A program made the position numbers and the translations under genes. The notes below the pieces were generated by a model. It was given only the letters and a program-made list of their open reading frames with translations, searched no databases and was not told the DNA's origin. A stretch of DNA of 64,000 nucleotides from Leptotrichia sp. oral taxon 221 (lineage in GTDB: Bacteria; Fusobacteriota; Fusobacteriia; Fusobacteriales; Leptotrichiaceae): the NCBI RefSeq assembly GCF_018128245.1, contig NZ_CP072378.1, positions 1,550,001-1,614,000 of the forward strand, read 5' to 3'. Positions 29,208 to 37,717 of the stretch are shown piece by piece. Position 1 is the stretch's first letter; the number at the start of each line of letters is the position of its first letter.

Positions 29208-29795
29208 CTACTTTTGATTTTCGATTTGAGGCGGATTTCCTTCTGGTCTTCTAGGTCCTCTTTTTCCAATTCTATCTAAAATTTCTACTAATTCTTCTCT
29301 TTCATTAGCTGTTAATTTTCCTGTCTTCAATTTTGTTTTTAATTCTTCTACTCTTTTTTCTCTTTTTTCAAATTCTGCCTTCATTTTTGTTTCATCTGGT
29401 TTTATTGGATTCCCATTCGCATCTTTCGGTGGTTCTTTATCAAATTTTCTTTCAGGTTTTTTCCCATCTTTTGGTGGTTTGCAGTCCTTATGCGGTCTAC
29501 CTTTTCTACTTAAAATCTCAATTATTTCTTCTGATTCGCTTGATGTCAAATTTCCTGTCTTCAATTTTGTTTTCAAATCTTCTATTCTTTTTGCTCTTTG
29601 TTCAAATTCTGCCTTCATTTTTGTTTCATCTGGTTTTATTGGATTTCCATTCGCATCTTTCGGTGGTTCTGGACATTGCTCATTTTGTACTGGAATTTTA
29701 TTTTTACTCTCCTTCAACGTTGTCGTCCCTGCAAATACTGATAATGACGCTAATAAAGCCATTCCCATAATTCCTTTTTTACTAATATTTTTCAT
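29208..29795 (-). CDS. Secreted or periplasmic repeat protein
   Basis: 195 residues with a signal peptide (residues 1-23, ending ASLSVFA). The mature part holds two copies of a module of about 58 residues. Each starts PPKDANGNPIKPDETKMKAE and continues with a Lys/Glu coiled-coil-like helix and a short ELVEILDRIG-type end. The copies are joined by a Lys/Pro-rich linker. The DANGNPIKPDET segment could be a calcium- or metal-binding loop, but this is only a guess. The ATG at 29795 follows GGAGG. Confidence 0.7.
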   Translation of the reverse strand: MKNISKKGIMGMALLASLSVFAGTTTLKESKNKIPVQNEQCPEPPKDANGNPIKPDETKMKAEFEQRAKRIEDLKTKLKTGNLTSSESEEIIEILSRKGRPHKDCKPPKDGKKPERKFDKEPPKDANGNPIKPDETKMKAEFEKREKRVEELKTKLKTGKLTANEREELVEILDRIGKRGPRRPEGNPPQIENQK

Positions 29796-29829
29796 AATTT
29801 TTTCCTCCATATTCTTCTGATACTACAAA

Positions 29830-30170
29830 TTAAATTTCATAGTATATCTTCTTTTATTTTTTAGCGTTCCTCTCGAACAAATATATAGTACCATTTAATT
29901 TTGACAAAATTATGTTTTAATTATGAAATTTTTGTGTTTTTTTATATTTTTTTTGATAATATGATCATAAAATATATTTTAATTACGATTATTTTTTAAT
30001 TATTGAAACTATTGAAATAATTTAACCAAAAATATTTTTTATCTAAAAAATTAATAAAAAACTAGAAAATCCAATCTTAATTTTACCATTTATTTAAATT
30101 TCGTAATACAAGTTTTCTTTTGGATTGATTGTTAATCTAGAAAATAGTTTATTAGCACATTTCTTACCAA
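29830..30170. other. AT-rich intergenic region
   Basis: Between the secreted repeat protein and the rpsI terminator I see no coding frame, RNA gene or clear promoter. Confidence 0.4.
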
Positions 30171-30205
30171 AATAAAAACCCTCGGAAACATTGATTTCCA
30201 AGGGT
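30171..30205 (-). terminator. Terminator of rplM-rpsI
   Basis: Stem ACCCTcGGAAA / TTTCCaAGGGT (one mismatch) with a 6-nt loop, followed by TTTTATTTT on the minus strand. Confidence 0.9.
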
Positions 30206-30221
30206 ATATAAAATAATACAA

Positions 30222-30620
30222 TTATCTTTTTGAAAATTGAGGACTTCTTCTGGCTTTCTTTTTCCCATATTTTTTTCTTTCAACCATTCTTGAATCCCTA
30301 GTTAAGAATCCTGCTTCTTTTAAAGCTCCTCTTAATTCAGCATCAGCTTCTAATAATGCTCTTGAAACACCGTGTCTAATAGCTCCTGCTTGACCTGTAT
30401 TTCCTCCACCGTTTACATTAACTCTTACTCCATATTTATTTAAAGTTTCTGTTAATTCTAAAGGTTGTTCAACTATTTTAGCTAATAATTCTCTTCCACC
30501 AAAATAATCTCTCATTTCTTTTCCATTTATTACTACTCCAGTTTCACCTGGGATTAATCTTACTCTTGCTACTGAAGTTTTTCTTCTTCCAGTTCCTAAA
30601 TATTGAATTCTTTCTGCCAC
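30222..30620 (-). CDS. rpsI: 30S ribosomal protein S9
   Basis: Small-subunit protein whose C-terminal tail contacts P-site tRNA. It begins [20 protein letters not shown] and ends [18 protein letters not shown], both diagnostic, with [20 protein letters not shown] in between. The GTG start at 30620 has a GGAGG SD at 9 nt. 132 residues. It forms an operon with rplM, 13 nt upstream. Confidence 0.98.
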   Translation of the reverse strand: MAERIQYLGTGRRKTSVARVRLIPGETGVVINGKEMRDYFGGRELLAKIVEQPLELTETLNKYGVRVNVNGGGNTGQAGAIRHGVSRALLEADAELRGALKEAGFLTRDSRMVERKKYGKKKARRSPQFSKR

Positions 30621-30633
30621 GAAATCTTACCTC

Positions 30634-31068
30634 CTATAACTCTATTCTTTCTGGTTTTTGAGCTGCATGTGTATGCTCATTTCCAACATAAATTTTTAAT
30701 CTACCGATCATTTGGCTACCTAATTTATTTTTAGGTAACATTCTTTCAACAGCTTTTCTGATTACTTCAGTAGGTTGTTTTGCTAACATTTCTTCTAATG
30801 ATCTAGTTTTTAATCCTCCTGGATATCCACTATGTCTGTAGTATTTTTTAGCTAATAATTTGTTACCAGTAACTGCGATTTTTTCAGCGTTTGTTACTAC
30901 AACAAAATCTCCACCGTCAACATGTGGTGTGTAACTAACTTTATGTTTACCCATTAATTTAACAGCGATTTCAGCCGCTAATTTTCCTAATATTTTTCCT
31001 TCTGCATCTATTTCATACCAGTTTCTTACAACTTCTTCTTTTTTTTGCATTACAGTGTATCTATTCAC
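30634..31068 (-). CDS. rplM: 50S ribosomal protein L13
   Basis: Early-assembly large-subunit protein. Signatures: WYEIDAEGKILGKLAAEIA, GDFVVVTNAEKIAVTGNK, and RMLPKNKLGSQMIGRLKIY with YVGNEHTHAAQKPE. 144 residues. The GTG start has an AGGAGG SD at 8 nt. First gene of rplM-rpsI. Confidence 0.98.
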   Translation of the reverse strand: MNRYTVMQKKEEVVRNWYEIDAEGKILGKLAAEIAVKLMGKHKVSYTPHVDGGDFVVVTNAEKIAVTGNKLLAKKYYRHSGYPGGLKTRSLEEMLAKQPTEVIRKAVERMLPKNKLGSQMIGRLKIYVGNEHTHAAQKPERIEL

Positions 31069-31115
31069 TATTTTATCCTCCTAAATTTATTTCTTTTATC
31101 TTTTCGGATAACGGT

Positions 31116-31130
31116 CCTTTGTGGGAAAGG
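31116..31130 (-). promoter_or_regulatory. Leader hairpin of rplM
   Basis: CCTTT-GTGGG-AAAGG hairpin in the roughly 70-nt leader between promoter and GTG. L13 operons in other bacteria carry autoregulatory leaders, but I cannot confirm a match to that class. Confidence 0.35.
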
Positions 31131-31145
31131 CTCTCATATTAGTTA

Positions 31146-31174
31146 ATTATATATTATTTTCTCGTAGTTGTCAA
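31146..31174 (-). promoter_or_regulatory. Promoter of rplM-rpsI
   Basis: TTGACA (31169-31174) and TATAAT (31146-31151) with a 17-nt spacer, a full-consensus promoter. A perfect 18-bp palindrome (31171-31188, arms TCAAGTAA and TTACTTGA) overlaps the -35 box. Confidence 0.93.
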
Positions 31175-31239
31175 GTAAAATTACTTGATACATTATATTT
31201 TTTTAATCGAAGTGTATCATGTAATTGATTACTTCACTA

Positions 31240-31293
31240 AAAAACATAGTAAAAACAATAACTTAAAGTTAAGAAATATCGTTTTTACTATGT
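31240..31293 (-). terminator. Terminator of the pdh-lpdA-lplA operon
   Basis: Perfect 13-bp arms ACATAGTAAAAAC (31244-31256) and GTTTTTACTATGT (31281-31293), followed by T6 on the minus strand, 15 nt after lplA. Confidence 0.88.
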
Positions 31294-31307
31294 AAAATTT
31301 AAAAATC

Positions 31308-32300
31308 TTATTCCACAATTGCTTCCACAACTTCATCTAAAGTAAATTTCGAAAAATACTCACCAATATTTACTTCTTTTAAACGTTCTCTTATCGCTTC
31401 TGGCGTATATTTCGCTCCCACTAAAAGATTTTCCAATTCTGTTAAATCCTCATTCATTCCAAAGAAATCTCCATAAAATTTAATACTTTTTATCTTCGAA
31501 TTTTCAACATCTGCAAATATTTGAATTCGTCCATTTTTAAATCTTTCTCCTCGAGTTATATTAAATTCTGGCGACTCTCCGTAATTCCATTCCCAGCTTC
31601 TTTTAATTTCAGCTCTTTTTGCAATATAATCCAACTCTTCCTTACTAAAAACATATTCTTTCATATCTGGATACTGTTTTTTCATATATTCCATAATTTT
31701 ATCACCAAATTCTTCAACTGTAATCGGAGTTTTCAAATGAGGCAATATATTTGTAACTCTACTTCTAACAGATTTTACACCTTTTGACTCAATTTTGTCT
31801 TTAGAAACTTTCAAAGCATTTCCCAAAGCACTAAAATCAACGTTAAATAAAAGACAACCATGATGCATCACTCTATCTTTTATGTAAGCCTGTGCATTTC
31901 CACAAAACTTTTGCCCATCAATTTCCAAATCATTTCTTCCAGTAAACTCAGCTTTTACGCCTAATTCTGCCAATGTTTCAATTATTGGTTTTGAAAATTC
32001 TTTAAAATTGAATCCTTCTTGATTTTTATCTCTGTTAGAAATAATCGTATAATTCAAATTATTCAAATCGTGATAAACTGCTCCTCCACCAGAAATTCTA
32101 CGAATTACATGAATCCCTTTTTCTCTTGTATATTCCGTATTAATTTCCTCAATCGTATTCTGATACTTCCCAACAATTATCGAAGGCTCATTTATCCACA
32201 ACAAAAATATTTCGTCTTCATCCCTTAAATTTTTGAAGCAATATTCTTCTAAAGCAATATTAAATGCGGTATCATGAGTTTTACTAATGTAATAAATCAT
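31308..32300 (-). CDS. lplA: Lipoate-protein ligase A
   Basis: Activates lipoate with ATP and attaches it to a lipoyl-domain lysine. Motifs: WINEPSIIVGKYQNTIEEIN, RRISGGGAVYHDLNNLNYTI (lipoyl-AMP loop) and GRNDLEIDGQKFCGNAQ. The C-terminal accessory domain follows from about residue 245. 330 residues. It is the last gene of the pyruvate dehydrogenase operon, 21 nt after lpdA, so its target is most likely the lipoyl domain fused to LpdA. The operon therefore depends on scavenged lipoate. Confidence 0.96.
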   Translation of the reverse strand: MIYYISKTHDTAFNIALEEYCFKNLRDEDEIFLLWINEPSIIVGKYQNTIEEINTEYTREKGIHVIRRISGGGAVYHDLNNLNYTIISNRDKNQEGFNFKEFSKPIIETLAELGVKAEFTGRNDLEIDGQKFCGNAQAYIKDRVMHHGCLLFNVDFSALGNALKVSKDKIESKGVKSVRSRVTNILPHLKTPITVEEFGDKIMEYMKKQYPDMKEYVFSKEELDYIAKRAEIKRSWEWNYGESPEFNITRGERFKNGRIQIFADVENSKIKSIKFYGDFFGMNEDLTELENLLVGAKYTPEAIRERLKEVNIGEYFSKFTLDEVVEAIVE

Positions 32301-32321
32301 AGTAACTAGTCCTCTTTCATT

Positions 32322-34094
32322 CTATTTTTTCTTTTTAGGTAAATGAACAGCTTCTCCTAAAACATCTGCACATGCTTCAAACAATGCTTCTGAATAAGTA
32401 GGGTGTCCGTGTATTGTCTTAATTACTTCATCAACTGTAATTTCCATTTTCATTAATGTTGCAGCTTCGTTAATGATTTCAGCAGCTGAAGGCCCTACAA
32501 TATGAACTCCTAAAATTTCTCCATATTTTTTATCAGCAATAACTTTTACAAATCCAGCAGATTCCCCTGATGCCAACGCTCTTCCATTTCCTACAAATGC
32601 AAATTTTCCTACACTTATATCGTATTTTTCTTTAGCTTGTTCTTCTGTCAATCCAACCATTGCTACTTCTGGTACAGTATAAATTGCTGATGGTATAGTA
32701 TAAATTGAAGCTGAAGAATTTGTTTCTAATCTTGTTGCTCTGTGGTTTCCTTGAATTGCATTTTCTGCTGCAATTTCTCCCATTCTAAATGCCGCATGAG
32801 CCAACATTCTAGTTCCATTAATATCTCCAGGCGCATAAATACCTTTAACGCTAGTTTCCATATATTTATCCACTTTAACTTTACCATTTTCCAATTCTAA
32901 GTCAATTTCTCCAATTCCTTCTAAATCAGGCACTCTTCCAATTGACAACAATGCTTTTTCAGCCACAATATCATCTTTTCCATCAACTTTAATTGTTAAT
33001 GTATCTCCATTATCAACAATTTCCTTAATTGCAGTTGAAGTCAAGATTTTCATTCCTTTTTTCTCTAATTCTTTTCTCAATGTTTCAGAAGATTCCCTAT
33101 CCACACCAGGAATAATTCTATCCATCATTTCCACAACAGTTACTTCTGAACCAAATGAATTAAACACTTGTCCCAACTCAATTCCAACTACTCCTCCACC
33201 AATTACAGCTAATGATTTAGGAATTTGTTGAATATCTAAAATATCATCACTTGTCAATACTTTTGGACTGTCAATTCCTGGAATATTGATTCTTCCTACT
33301 TTTGAACCACCTGCTAAAATGATTTTATCAGTTCTCAATACTGTTTCACCTTTATCATTTGTAACAACAACATCTTTATCAACATTTATTTTTCCAATAC
33401 CGTTATAGATTTTAACATCATTACTCTTCAATAATCCTTGAACTCCATTTGTCAATGTTTTTACGATATCATTTTTCAATTTAACAACTTTTGGCATATC
33501 GATTGTGAATTTATCGTTTTCCAAGATAATTCCTCTTTTTCCTGCCATTTCGATTCCTTCGATAATTTCAGCATTTTTCAAGAATGTTTTCGTAGGAATA
33601 CATCCTTTATTCAAACAAGTTCCTCCAAAGTGAACTTTTTCCACAATCGCTACTTTTCCACCTAATTGTGCTGCTTTAATTGCCGCTACATATCCTGCAG
33701 GTCCTCCACCGATTACAACTACATCAAATTCATCGTCACCTTTTGGTGCTTTTGGTTCATTTGAAGTTGAAGCTGCTGGTTGAGCTGCTGCCACTGATTC
33801 TGTTGCTTTTGGTTCTGGTGCCGCTTGAGGTGCTGCTCCTGTTGGTGCTTCTTCTCCTTCAGCTCCAATATATCCAATAACTTCTGTAACTGGCACAGTT
33901 TCTCCATCCTGTTTTAACACTTTAATTAAGTATCCTGAAGCCTCTGCCTCCAATTCCATACTTGTTTTATCAGTCATTATTTCAAGTAAGATTTCTCCCT
34001 CTTCTACTTTTTCCCCTTCTTTTTTGTTCCATTTCACGATTTGCCCTTCTGTCATATCTATTCCAGCTTTAGGCATAATTACTTCTACTGCCAT
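32322..34094 (-). CDS. lpdA: Dihydrolipoyl dehydrogenase (E3) with N-terminal lipoyl domain
   Basis: Reoxidises dihydrolipoamide with NAD+. Residues 1-78 are a biotinyl/lipoyl domain with the modification lysine in IMTDKTSMELEAEA (near residue 44). An Ala/Pro/Thr-rich linker follows (about 79-118). The flavoprotein has the FAD motif VVIGGGPAGYVAA, the redox disulphide GGTCLNKGCIPTK, the NAD loop AVIGGGVVGIELGQ and the C-terminal HGHPTYSE with the catalytic His. 590 residues. No lipoyl domain is on the E2 encoded upstream, so this one probably serves the whole complex. Confidence 0.97.
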   Translation of the reverse strand: MAVEVIMPKAGIDMTEGQIVKWNKKEGEKVEEGEILLEIMTDKTSMELEAEASGYLIKVLKQDGETVPVTEVIGYIGAEGEEAPTGAAPQAAPEPKATESVAAAQPAASTSNEPKAPKGDDEFDVVVIGGGPAGYVAAIKAAQLGGKVAIVEKVHFGGTCLNKGCIPTKTFLKNAEIIEGIEMAGKRGIILENDKFTIDMPKVVKLKNDIVKTLTNGVQGLLKSNDVKIYNGIGKINVDKDVVVTNDKGETVLRTDKIILAGGSKVGRINIPGIDSPKVLTSDDILDIQQIPKSLAVIGGGVVGIELGQVFNSFGSEVTVVEMMDRIIPGVDRESSETLRKELEKKGMKILTSTAIKEIVDNGDTLTIKVDGKDDIVAEKALLSIGRVPDLEGIGEIDLELENGKVKVDKYMETSVKGIYAPGDINGTRMLAHAAFRMGEIAAENAIQGNHRATRLETNSSASIYTIPSAIYTVPEVAMVGLTEEQAKEKYDISVGKFAFVGNGRALASGESAGFVKVIADKKYGEILGVHIVGPSAAEIINEAATLMKMEITVDEVIKTIHGHPTYSEALFEACADVLGEAVHLPKKKK

Positions 34095-34146
34095 TTATTT
34101 CACTTCCTTTATTTTATTTAATGGTATTTATAGTATTTCAAATTTT

Positions 34147-35181
34147 CTAAATTAACATTGCCAATGGATTTTCCAATAATTTCTTCAAATCTTGCATAAA
34201 TTTAGCTCCAGCAAGTCCATCCACAACTCTATGGTCAATTGTTAAACACATTGTCATTATTGGTCTAATTACAATCTCTCCATCTACAACTACTGGTTTT
34301 TCAACTGTCGCAGCAACTCCTAAAATTGCTGAATTTGGTTGATTTATAATCGGATTGAAACTTTGCGTTCCAAACATTCCCAAATTACTAATTGTAAACG
34401 TACTTCCACTTTGTTCAGAAGGACTCAATTTCATTGCCAACGCCTTTTTAATAATATCTTTAGACGCAACTACCAATTCACTCAATGACATTTTATCAGC
34501 ACCTTTAATTACAGGCACCAAAAGTCCATCGTCCATTCCAACAGCAATTGATAAATTTACATAATTATGTAATGTAAGTTGTGTTCCATCTGCAGACAAT
34601 TCAGAATTTACATATTTGTGTTTCATTAATGTTTTAACTACAGCAAACGAAATTAAATCTGTTACAGTTATCTTTTTACCTGTATTTTCCATAATTGTAT
34701 CCATAACTTTTTTTCTCAATGAAATTAATTCTGTCATATCAACTTCATAATTTAATGTAAATGTAGGTGCCGTAAAGTAACTGTCTGACATTCTTTTTGC
34801 AATTACTTTTCTCATTGGCGACATTGGAATAACTTCAATATCAGCTTCTTCCACTTGTTCTTTTTCAGCCAATATCGCTTTTTCATGTCTTGCCAATTCT
34901 TCAGTTTCTTTCGGTTTAGCAATGATATTCAAAATATCTTCTTTCATTATCTTCCCGTTATGTCCGCTACCTTCTACTGTACTCAAATCAATATTGTATT
35001 CTTGTGCTATTTTACTAGCCAACGGAGTAATTCTCACTTTTTTCTCAAAATTAAATTCTTCCACATCTTCTTTATGAATTCTACCTTTAGCTCCACTGCC
35101 TCTAACATTTAACAAATCTATTCCCATCATTTTAGCTAAATCTCTCGCAGCGGGTGTAGCTCTCAATTTGCTATTTTCCAT
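34147..35181 (-). CDS. pdhC: Pyruvate dehydrogenase E2, dihydrolipoamide acetyltransferase, lacking a lipoyl domain
   Basis: Transfers acetyl from lipoamide to CoA and forms the complex core. The protein opens directly with two tandem peripheral-subunit-binding domains: RATPAARDLAKMMGIDL (residues 8-24 onward) and RITPLASKIAQEYNIDL (about 50-66 onward). The catalytic domain follows, with MSPMRKVIAKRMSDSY and the active-site TIDHRVVDGLAGAKF. No lipoyl domain with a DK motif is present, which is unusual for E2. The ATG at 35181 (344 residues) sits better relative to GAAGG than the in-frame GTG 12 nt upstream. Confidence 0.94.
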   Translation of the reverse strand: MENSKLRATPAARDLAKMMGIDLLNVRGSGAKGRIHKEDVEEFNFEKKVRITPLASKIAQEYNIDLSTVEGSGHNGKIMKEDILNIIAKPKETEELARHEKAILAEKEQVEEADIEVIPMSPMRKVIAKRMSDSYFTAPTFTLNYEVDMTELISLRKKVMDTIMENTGKKITVTDLISFAVVKTLMKHKYVNSELSADGTQLTLHNYVNLSIAVGMDDGLLVPVIKGADKMSLSELVVASKDIIKKALAMKLSPSEQSGSTFTISNLGMFGTQSFNPIINQPNSAILGVAATVEKPVVVDGEIVIRPIMTMCLTIDHRVVDGLAGAKFMQDLKKLLENPLAMLI

Positions 35182-35199
35182 CTTATATTTCACCTTCTA

Positions 35200-36192
35200 C
35201 TATTGTTTATTTTTTACTTTTCTAATTGCCTCAACAATTTTTTCAACACTCGGAACCATCGCTGTTTCTAAAGTATGATTATATGGCATAGGCACGTCTT
35301 CTCCAGCCAATCTCACAATTGGATGATCCAAATAATCAAATGCATCACTTTCTGAAATAATTGCTGAAATTTCCCCAATAAATCCACTTGTTTTATGAGC
35401 ATCATTCACTAAAATAACTCTTCCTGTTTTCTTAACTGAATCCAAAATTATTTCTTTATCTAATGGTATCAATGTTCTAGGATCCACCACTTCCACGCTA
35501 ATTCCTTCTTCAGCCACTATTTCTGCTGCCTTCAATACTCTTTCAAGCATTCTTCCGTAACTTACTATTGTAATATCCGTACCTTCTCTTTTTATTTCTC
35601 CCTTTCCTAAAGGAATAACAAATTCAGGATCTGTTGGAACTTCACCTTTCATATTATATTGCGCCTTATATTCCAAGAAAATTACTGGATTATTATCTCT
35701 AATGGCTGCTTTCAATAACCCTTTCACATCTGCAGGTGTTCCAGGTGCAACTACTTTCACTCCAGGAATATGCGTAAACCAAGCCTCCAATGATTGCGAA
35801 TGTTGTGCTGCTGAACCTACTCCACTTCCTGCCGCACATCTAAATGTCACTGGTACTCTTCCTTTTCCACCAAACATATATCTAGTTTTAGCCGCCTGAT
35901 TTACAATATTATCCATCATATACACGATAAAATCCATAAATGTTACGTCTACAATTGGTCTTAAACCTGTCATTGCCGCTCCAATAGCTGCTCCTGAGAT
36001 TGCTGATTCTGAAATAGGCATATCCTTAATTCTCTCTTCTCCAAATTCTTCCAACATTCCTACCGAAGTACCAAAATCTCCTCCGAATATTCCAACATCT
36101 TCTCCCATAAGAAATACATTTTCATCTCTTCTCATTTCTTCTGACATTGCTGTAATTATTGCCTCTTTTACAGACATTAATTTTGTCTCCAT
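35200..36192 (-). CDS. pdhB: Pyruvate dehydrogenase E1 component, beta subunit
   Basis: With PdhA, decarboxylates pyruvate using thiamine diphosphate. Signatures: VFLMGEDVGIFGGDFGTS, GLRPIVDVTFMDFIVYMMD, the GSAAQHSQSLEAWFTHIPG loop and SVEVVDPRTLIPLDKE. The ATG at 36192 follows GGGAGG and gives 330 residues; the frame is open for 17 codons further upstream without an SD. It lies 18 nt before the E2 start and 158 nt after pdhA. Confidence 0.96.
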   Translation of the reverse strand: METKLMSVKEAIITAMSEEMRRDENVFLMGEDVGIFGGDFGTSVGMLEEFGEERIKDMPISESAISGAAIGAAMTGLRPIVDVTFMDFIVYMMDNIVNQAAKTRYMFGGKGRVPVTFRCAAGSGVGSAAQHSQSLEAWFTHIPGVKVVAPGTPADVKGLLKAAIRDNNPVIFLEYKAQYNMKGEVPTDPEFVIPLGKGEIKREGTDITIVSYGRMLERVLKAAEIVAEEGISVEVVDPRTLIPLDKEIILDSVKKTGRVILVNDAHKTSGFIGEISAIISESDAFDYLDHPIVRLAGEDVPMPYNHTLETAMVPSVEKIVEAIRKVKNKQ

Positions 36193-36349
36193 ATTTATTT
36201 TTTCCTCCCAGTTTTTATCTCTTCTTTTTAAAATTTCTAACACTATTTTCCTAATTTAACCCTCTTAGAATTTTTTCAAAATTTATATTTTTTAAATCAA
36301 TATCTTTTTACTAAATTTCCAAAAATTCTTTTAGTAATAAACACTTTAA

Positions 36350-37318
36350 TTAATCTGCAAAAATATCCTCAAATGCTGATTCAAGAGTTGGTTCTGGACT
36401 GTTTTTCGCAAAATCAACTGCTTCTTCAATTTTTTGTTTCGAATTTTCTTCCAATTTAGTTAATTCTTCCTCAGTAGCAATCCCTTCTTCAATCAATCTA
36501 TTTTTAAACTTAATAATAGGATCTTTTGCCTTCCAAGAATCCACTTCTTCTTTTGTTCTATATTTTCCAGGATCTGAACTCGAGTGCCCAAACCATCTAT
36601 ATGTCACACTTTCAATTAAAACAGGACCTTTTCCTGCTCTTACATCATCCACTGCTTTTCTAAATGTTTCATAAACTGCCAAAACATCGTTTCCATCTTC
36701 AATAAAATATCCAGGAATTCCATAAGCTGCTGCTCTTTGATAAATATGTTCTACATTTGTAACTTTTCTAATATCTGTACTTATTCCATATCCATTATTA
36801 ATTGAATAAAAAATAATTGGTACATTCCAAACTGATGCCAAGTTCATTGCTTCATGAAAACTTCCTTCATTTGTAGCTCCATCTCCAAAACAACACATTA
36901 CGATTTTTCCAGTATTTTTAACTTTTTGAGTATAAGCTGCTCCTACTGCCATTCCATGTCCTCCACCAACAATTCCGTTAGCTCCTAAATTTCCACTTTC
37001 TAAATCGGCAATATGCATTGAACCACCTTTACCTTTACAAGTTCCTGTAGCTTTCCCCATAATTTCAGCCATCATTCCATTCAAGTCAATCCCTTTTGCA
37101 ATAACTTGCCCATGTCCTCTATGGTTAGATGTTATAAAATCATCAGGATTTAACGCCGCAATCGCTCCAACATTTGCCGCTTCCTCTCCAACTGACAAAT
37201 GTGTCATTCCTGGAACCATCCCTCTTTTTACAAGTTGATTCACCTTCAAATCAAAGTTTCTAATATCTAACATTGATTCATACATACTTAATAATTTATC
37301 TTTAGATATATTTTCCAT
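36350..37318 (-). CDS. pdhA: Pyruvate dehydrogenase E1 component, alpha subunit
   Basis: Binds thiamine diphosphate through CCFGDGATNEGSFHEAMNLA, continuing to the closing NN in FYSINNGYG. The phosphorylation-loop-like YRWFGHSSSDPGKYR is also present. 322 residues from the ATG at 37318, which follows GGAGG; an ATG 12 nt upstream overlaps that SD. First gene of pdhA-pdhB-pdhC-lpdA-lplA. About 105 non-coding bases separate it from pdhB. The complex links glycolysis (see gpmI) to acetyl-CoA. Confidence 0.96.
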   Translation of the reverse strand: MENISKDKLLSMYESMLDIRNFDLKVNQLVKRGMVPGMTHLSVGEEAANVGAIAALNPDDFITSNHRGHGQVIAKGIDLNGMMAEIMGKATGTCKGKGGSMHIADLESGNLGANGIVGGGHGMAVGAAYTQKVKNTGKIVMCCFGDGATNEGSFHEAMNLASVWNVPIIFYSINNGYGISTDIRKVTNVEHIYQRAAAYGIPGYFIEDGNDVLAVYETFRKAVDDVRAGKGPVLIESVTYRWFGHSSSDPGKYRTKEEVDSWKAKDPIIKFKNRLIEEGIATEEELTKLEENSKQKIEEAVDFAKNSPEPTLESAFEDIFAD

Positions 37319-37374
37319 TTTTTCCTCCATTTATGGTTTTATTCTTTTATATACAAATTTTTACATTTATTACT

Positions 37375-37403
37375 ATGTTACCATATGAATTTAAGAAAAA
37401 CAA
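37375..37403 (-). promoter_or_regulatory. Possible promoter of the pdh operon
   Basis: TTGTTT (37398-37403) and TAACAT (37375-37380) with a 17-nt spacer, about 55 nt before pdhA. The hexamers are imperfect. The remaining divergent region to bioY (37404-37652) shows no gene. Confidence 0.45.
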
Positions 37404-37652
37404 TAGTATTTCTCAAGTTATTTATTTAATTTGCAAAAATATAACTCTTATTAGTTTATAAAGGTTACAATTTTCTAGTAATTTCAATATTAAATAACAT
37501 TTCCTAATAAATCATATATATTATTTATGATTCATCAACTGATTTATTTATATTGACTTTATAAAACTTAATTTAAAACAAGTTTTTATAAAAAATCAAA
37601 AAATTATACATTTAAAATATTTATAGAATAACATCTTCAAAAAATCATTTAT

Positions 37653-37702
37653 TTGACTTTTAAAATAACGGGTGTTATAATTATTAATAAAAATAATTAT
37701 AA
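37653..37702 (+). promoter_or_regulatory. bioY promoter with overlapping perfect dyad operator
   Basis: TTGACT (37653-37658) and TATAAT (37676-37681) with a 17-nt spacer. The arms TTATAATTATT (37675-37685) and AATAATTATAA (37692-37702), 6 nt apart, cover the -10 box and the start site. This is where a repressor would act. It does not match the classical BirA operator. Confidence 0.75.
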
Positions 37703-37717
37703 AAATGGAGGTTTGCT

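Noticed and set aside
29364-29680. Direct repeats considered as a CRISPR array
   Set aside because: There are only two copies, they are in frame within a coding sequence, and they differ at codon positions as protein repeats do.
29333-29820. Long open frames on the plus strand opposite the secreted repeat protein
   Set aside because: They mirror the repeated codons of the real gene, have no ribosome site and encode low-complexity Leu/Phe/Ser strings.
37675-37702. Reading the bioY dyad as a rho-independent terminator
   Set aside because: The stem is purely A/T, it overlaps the -10 box, and no gene lies upstream on that strand to terminate.
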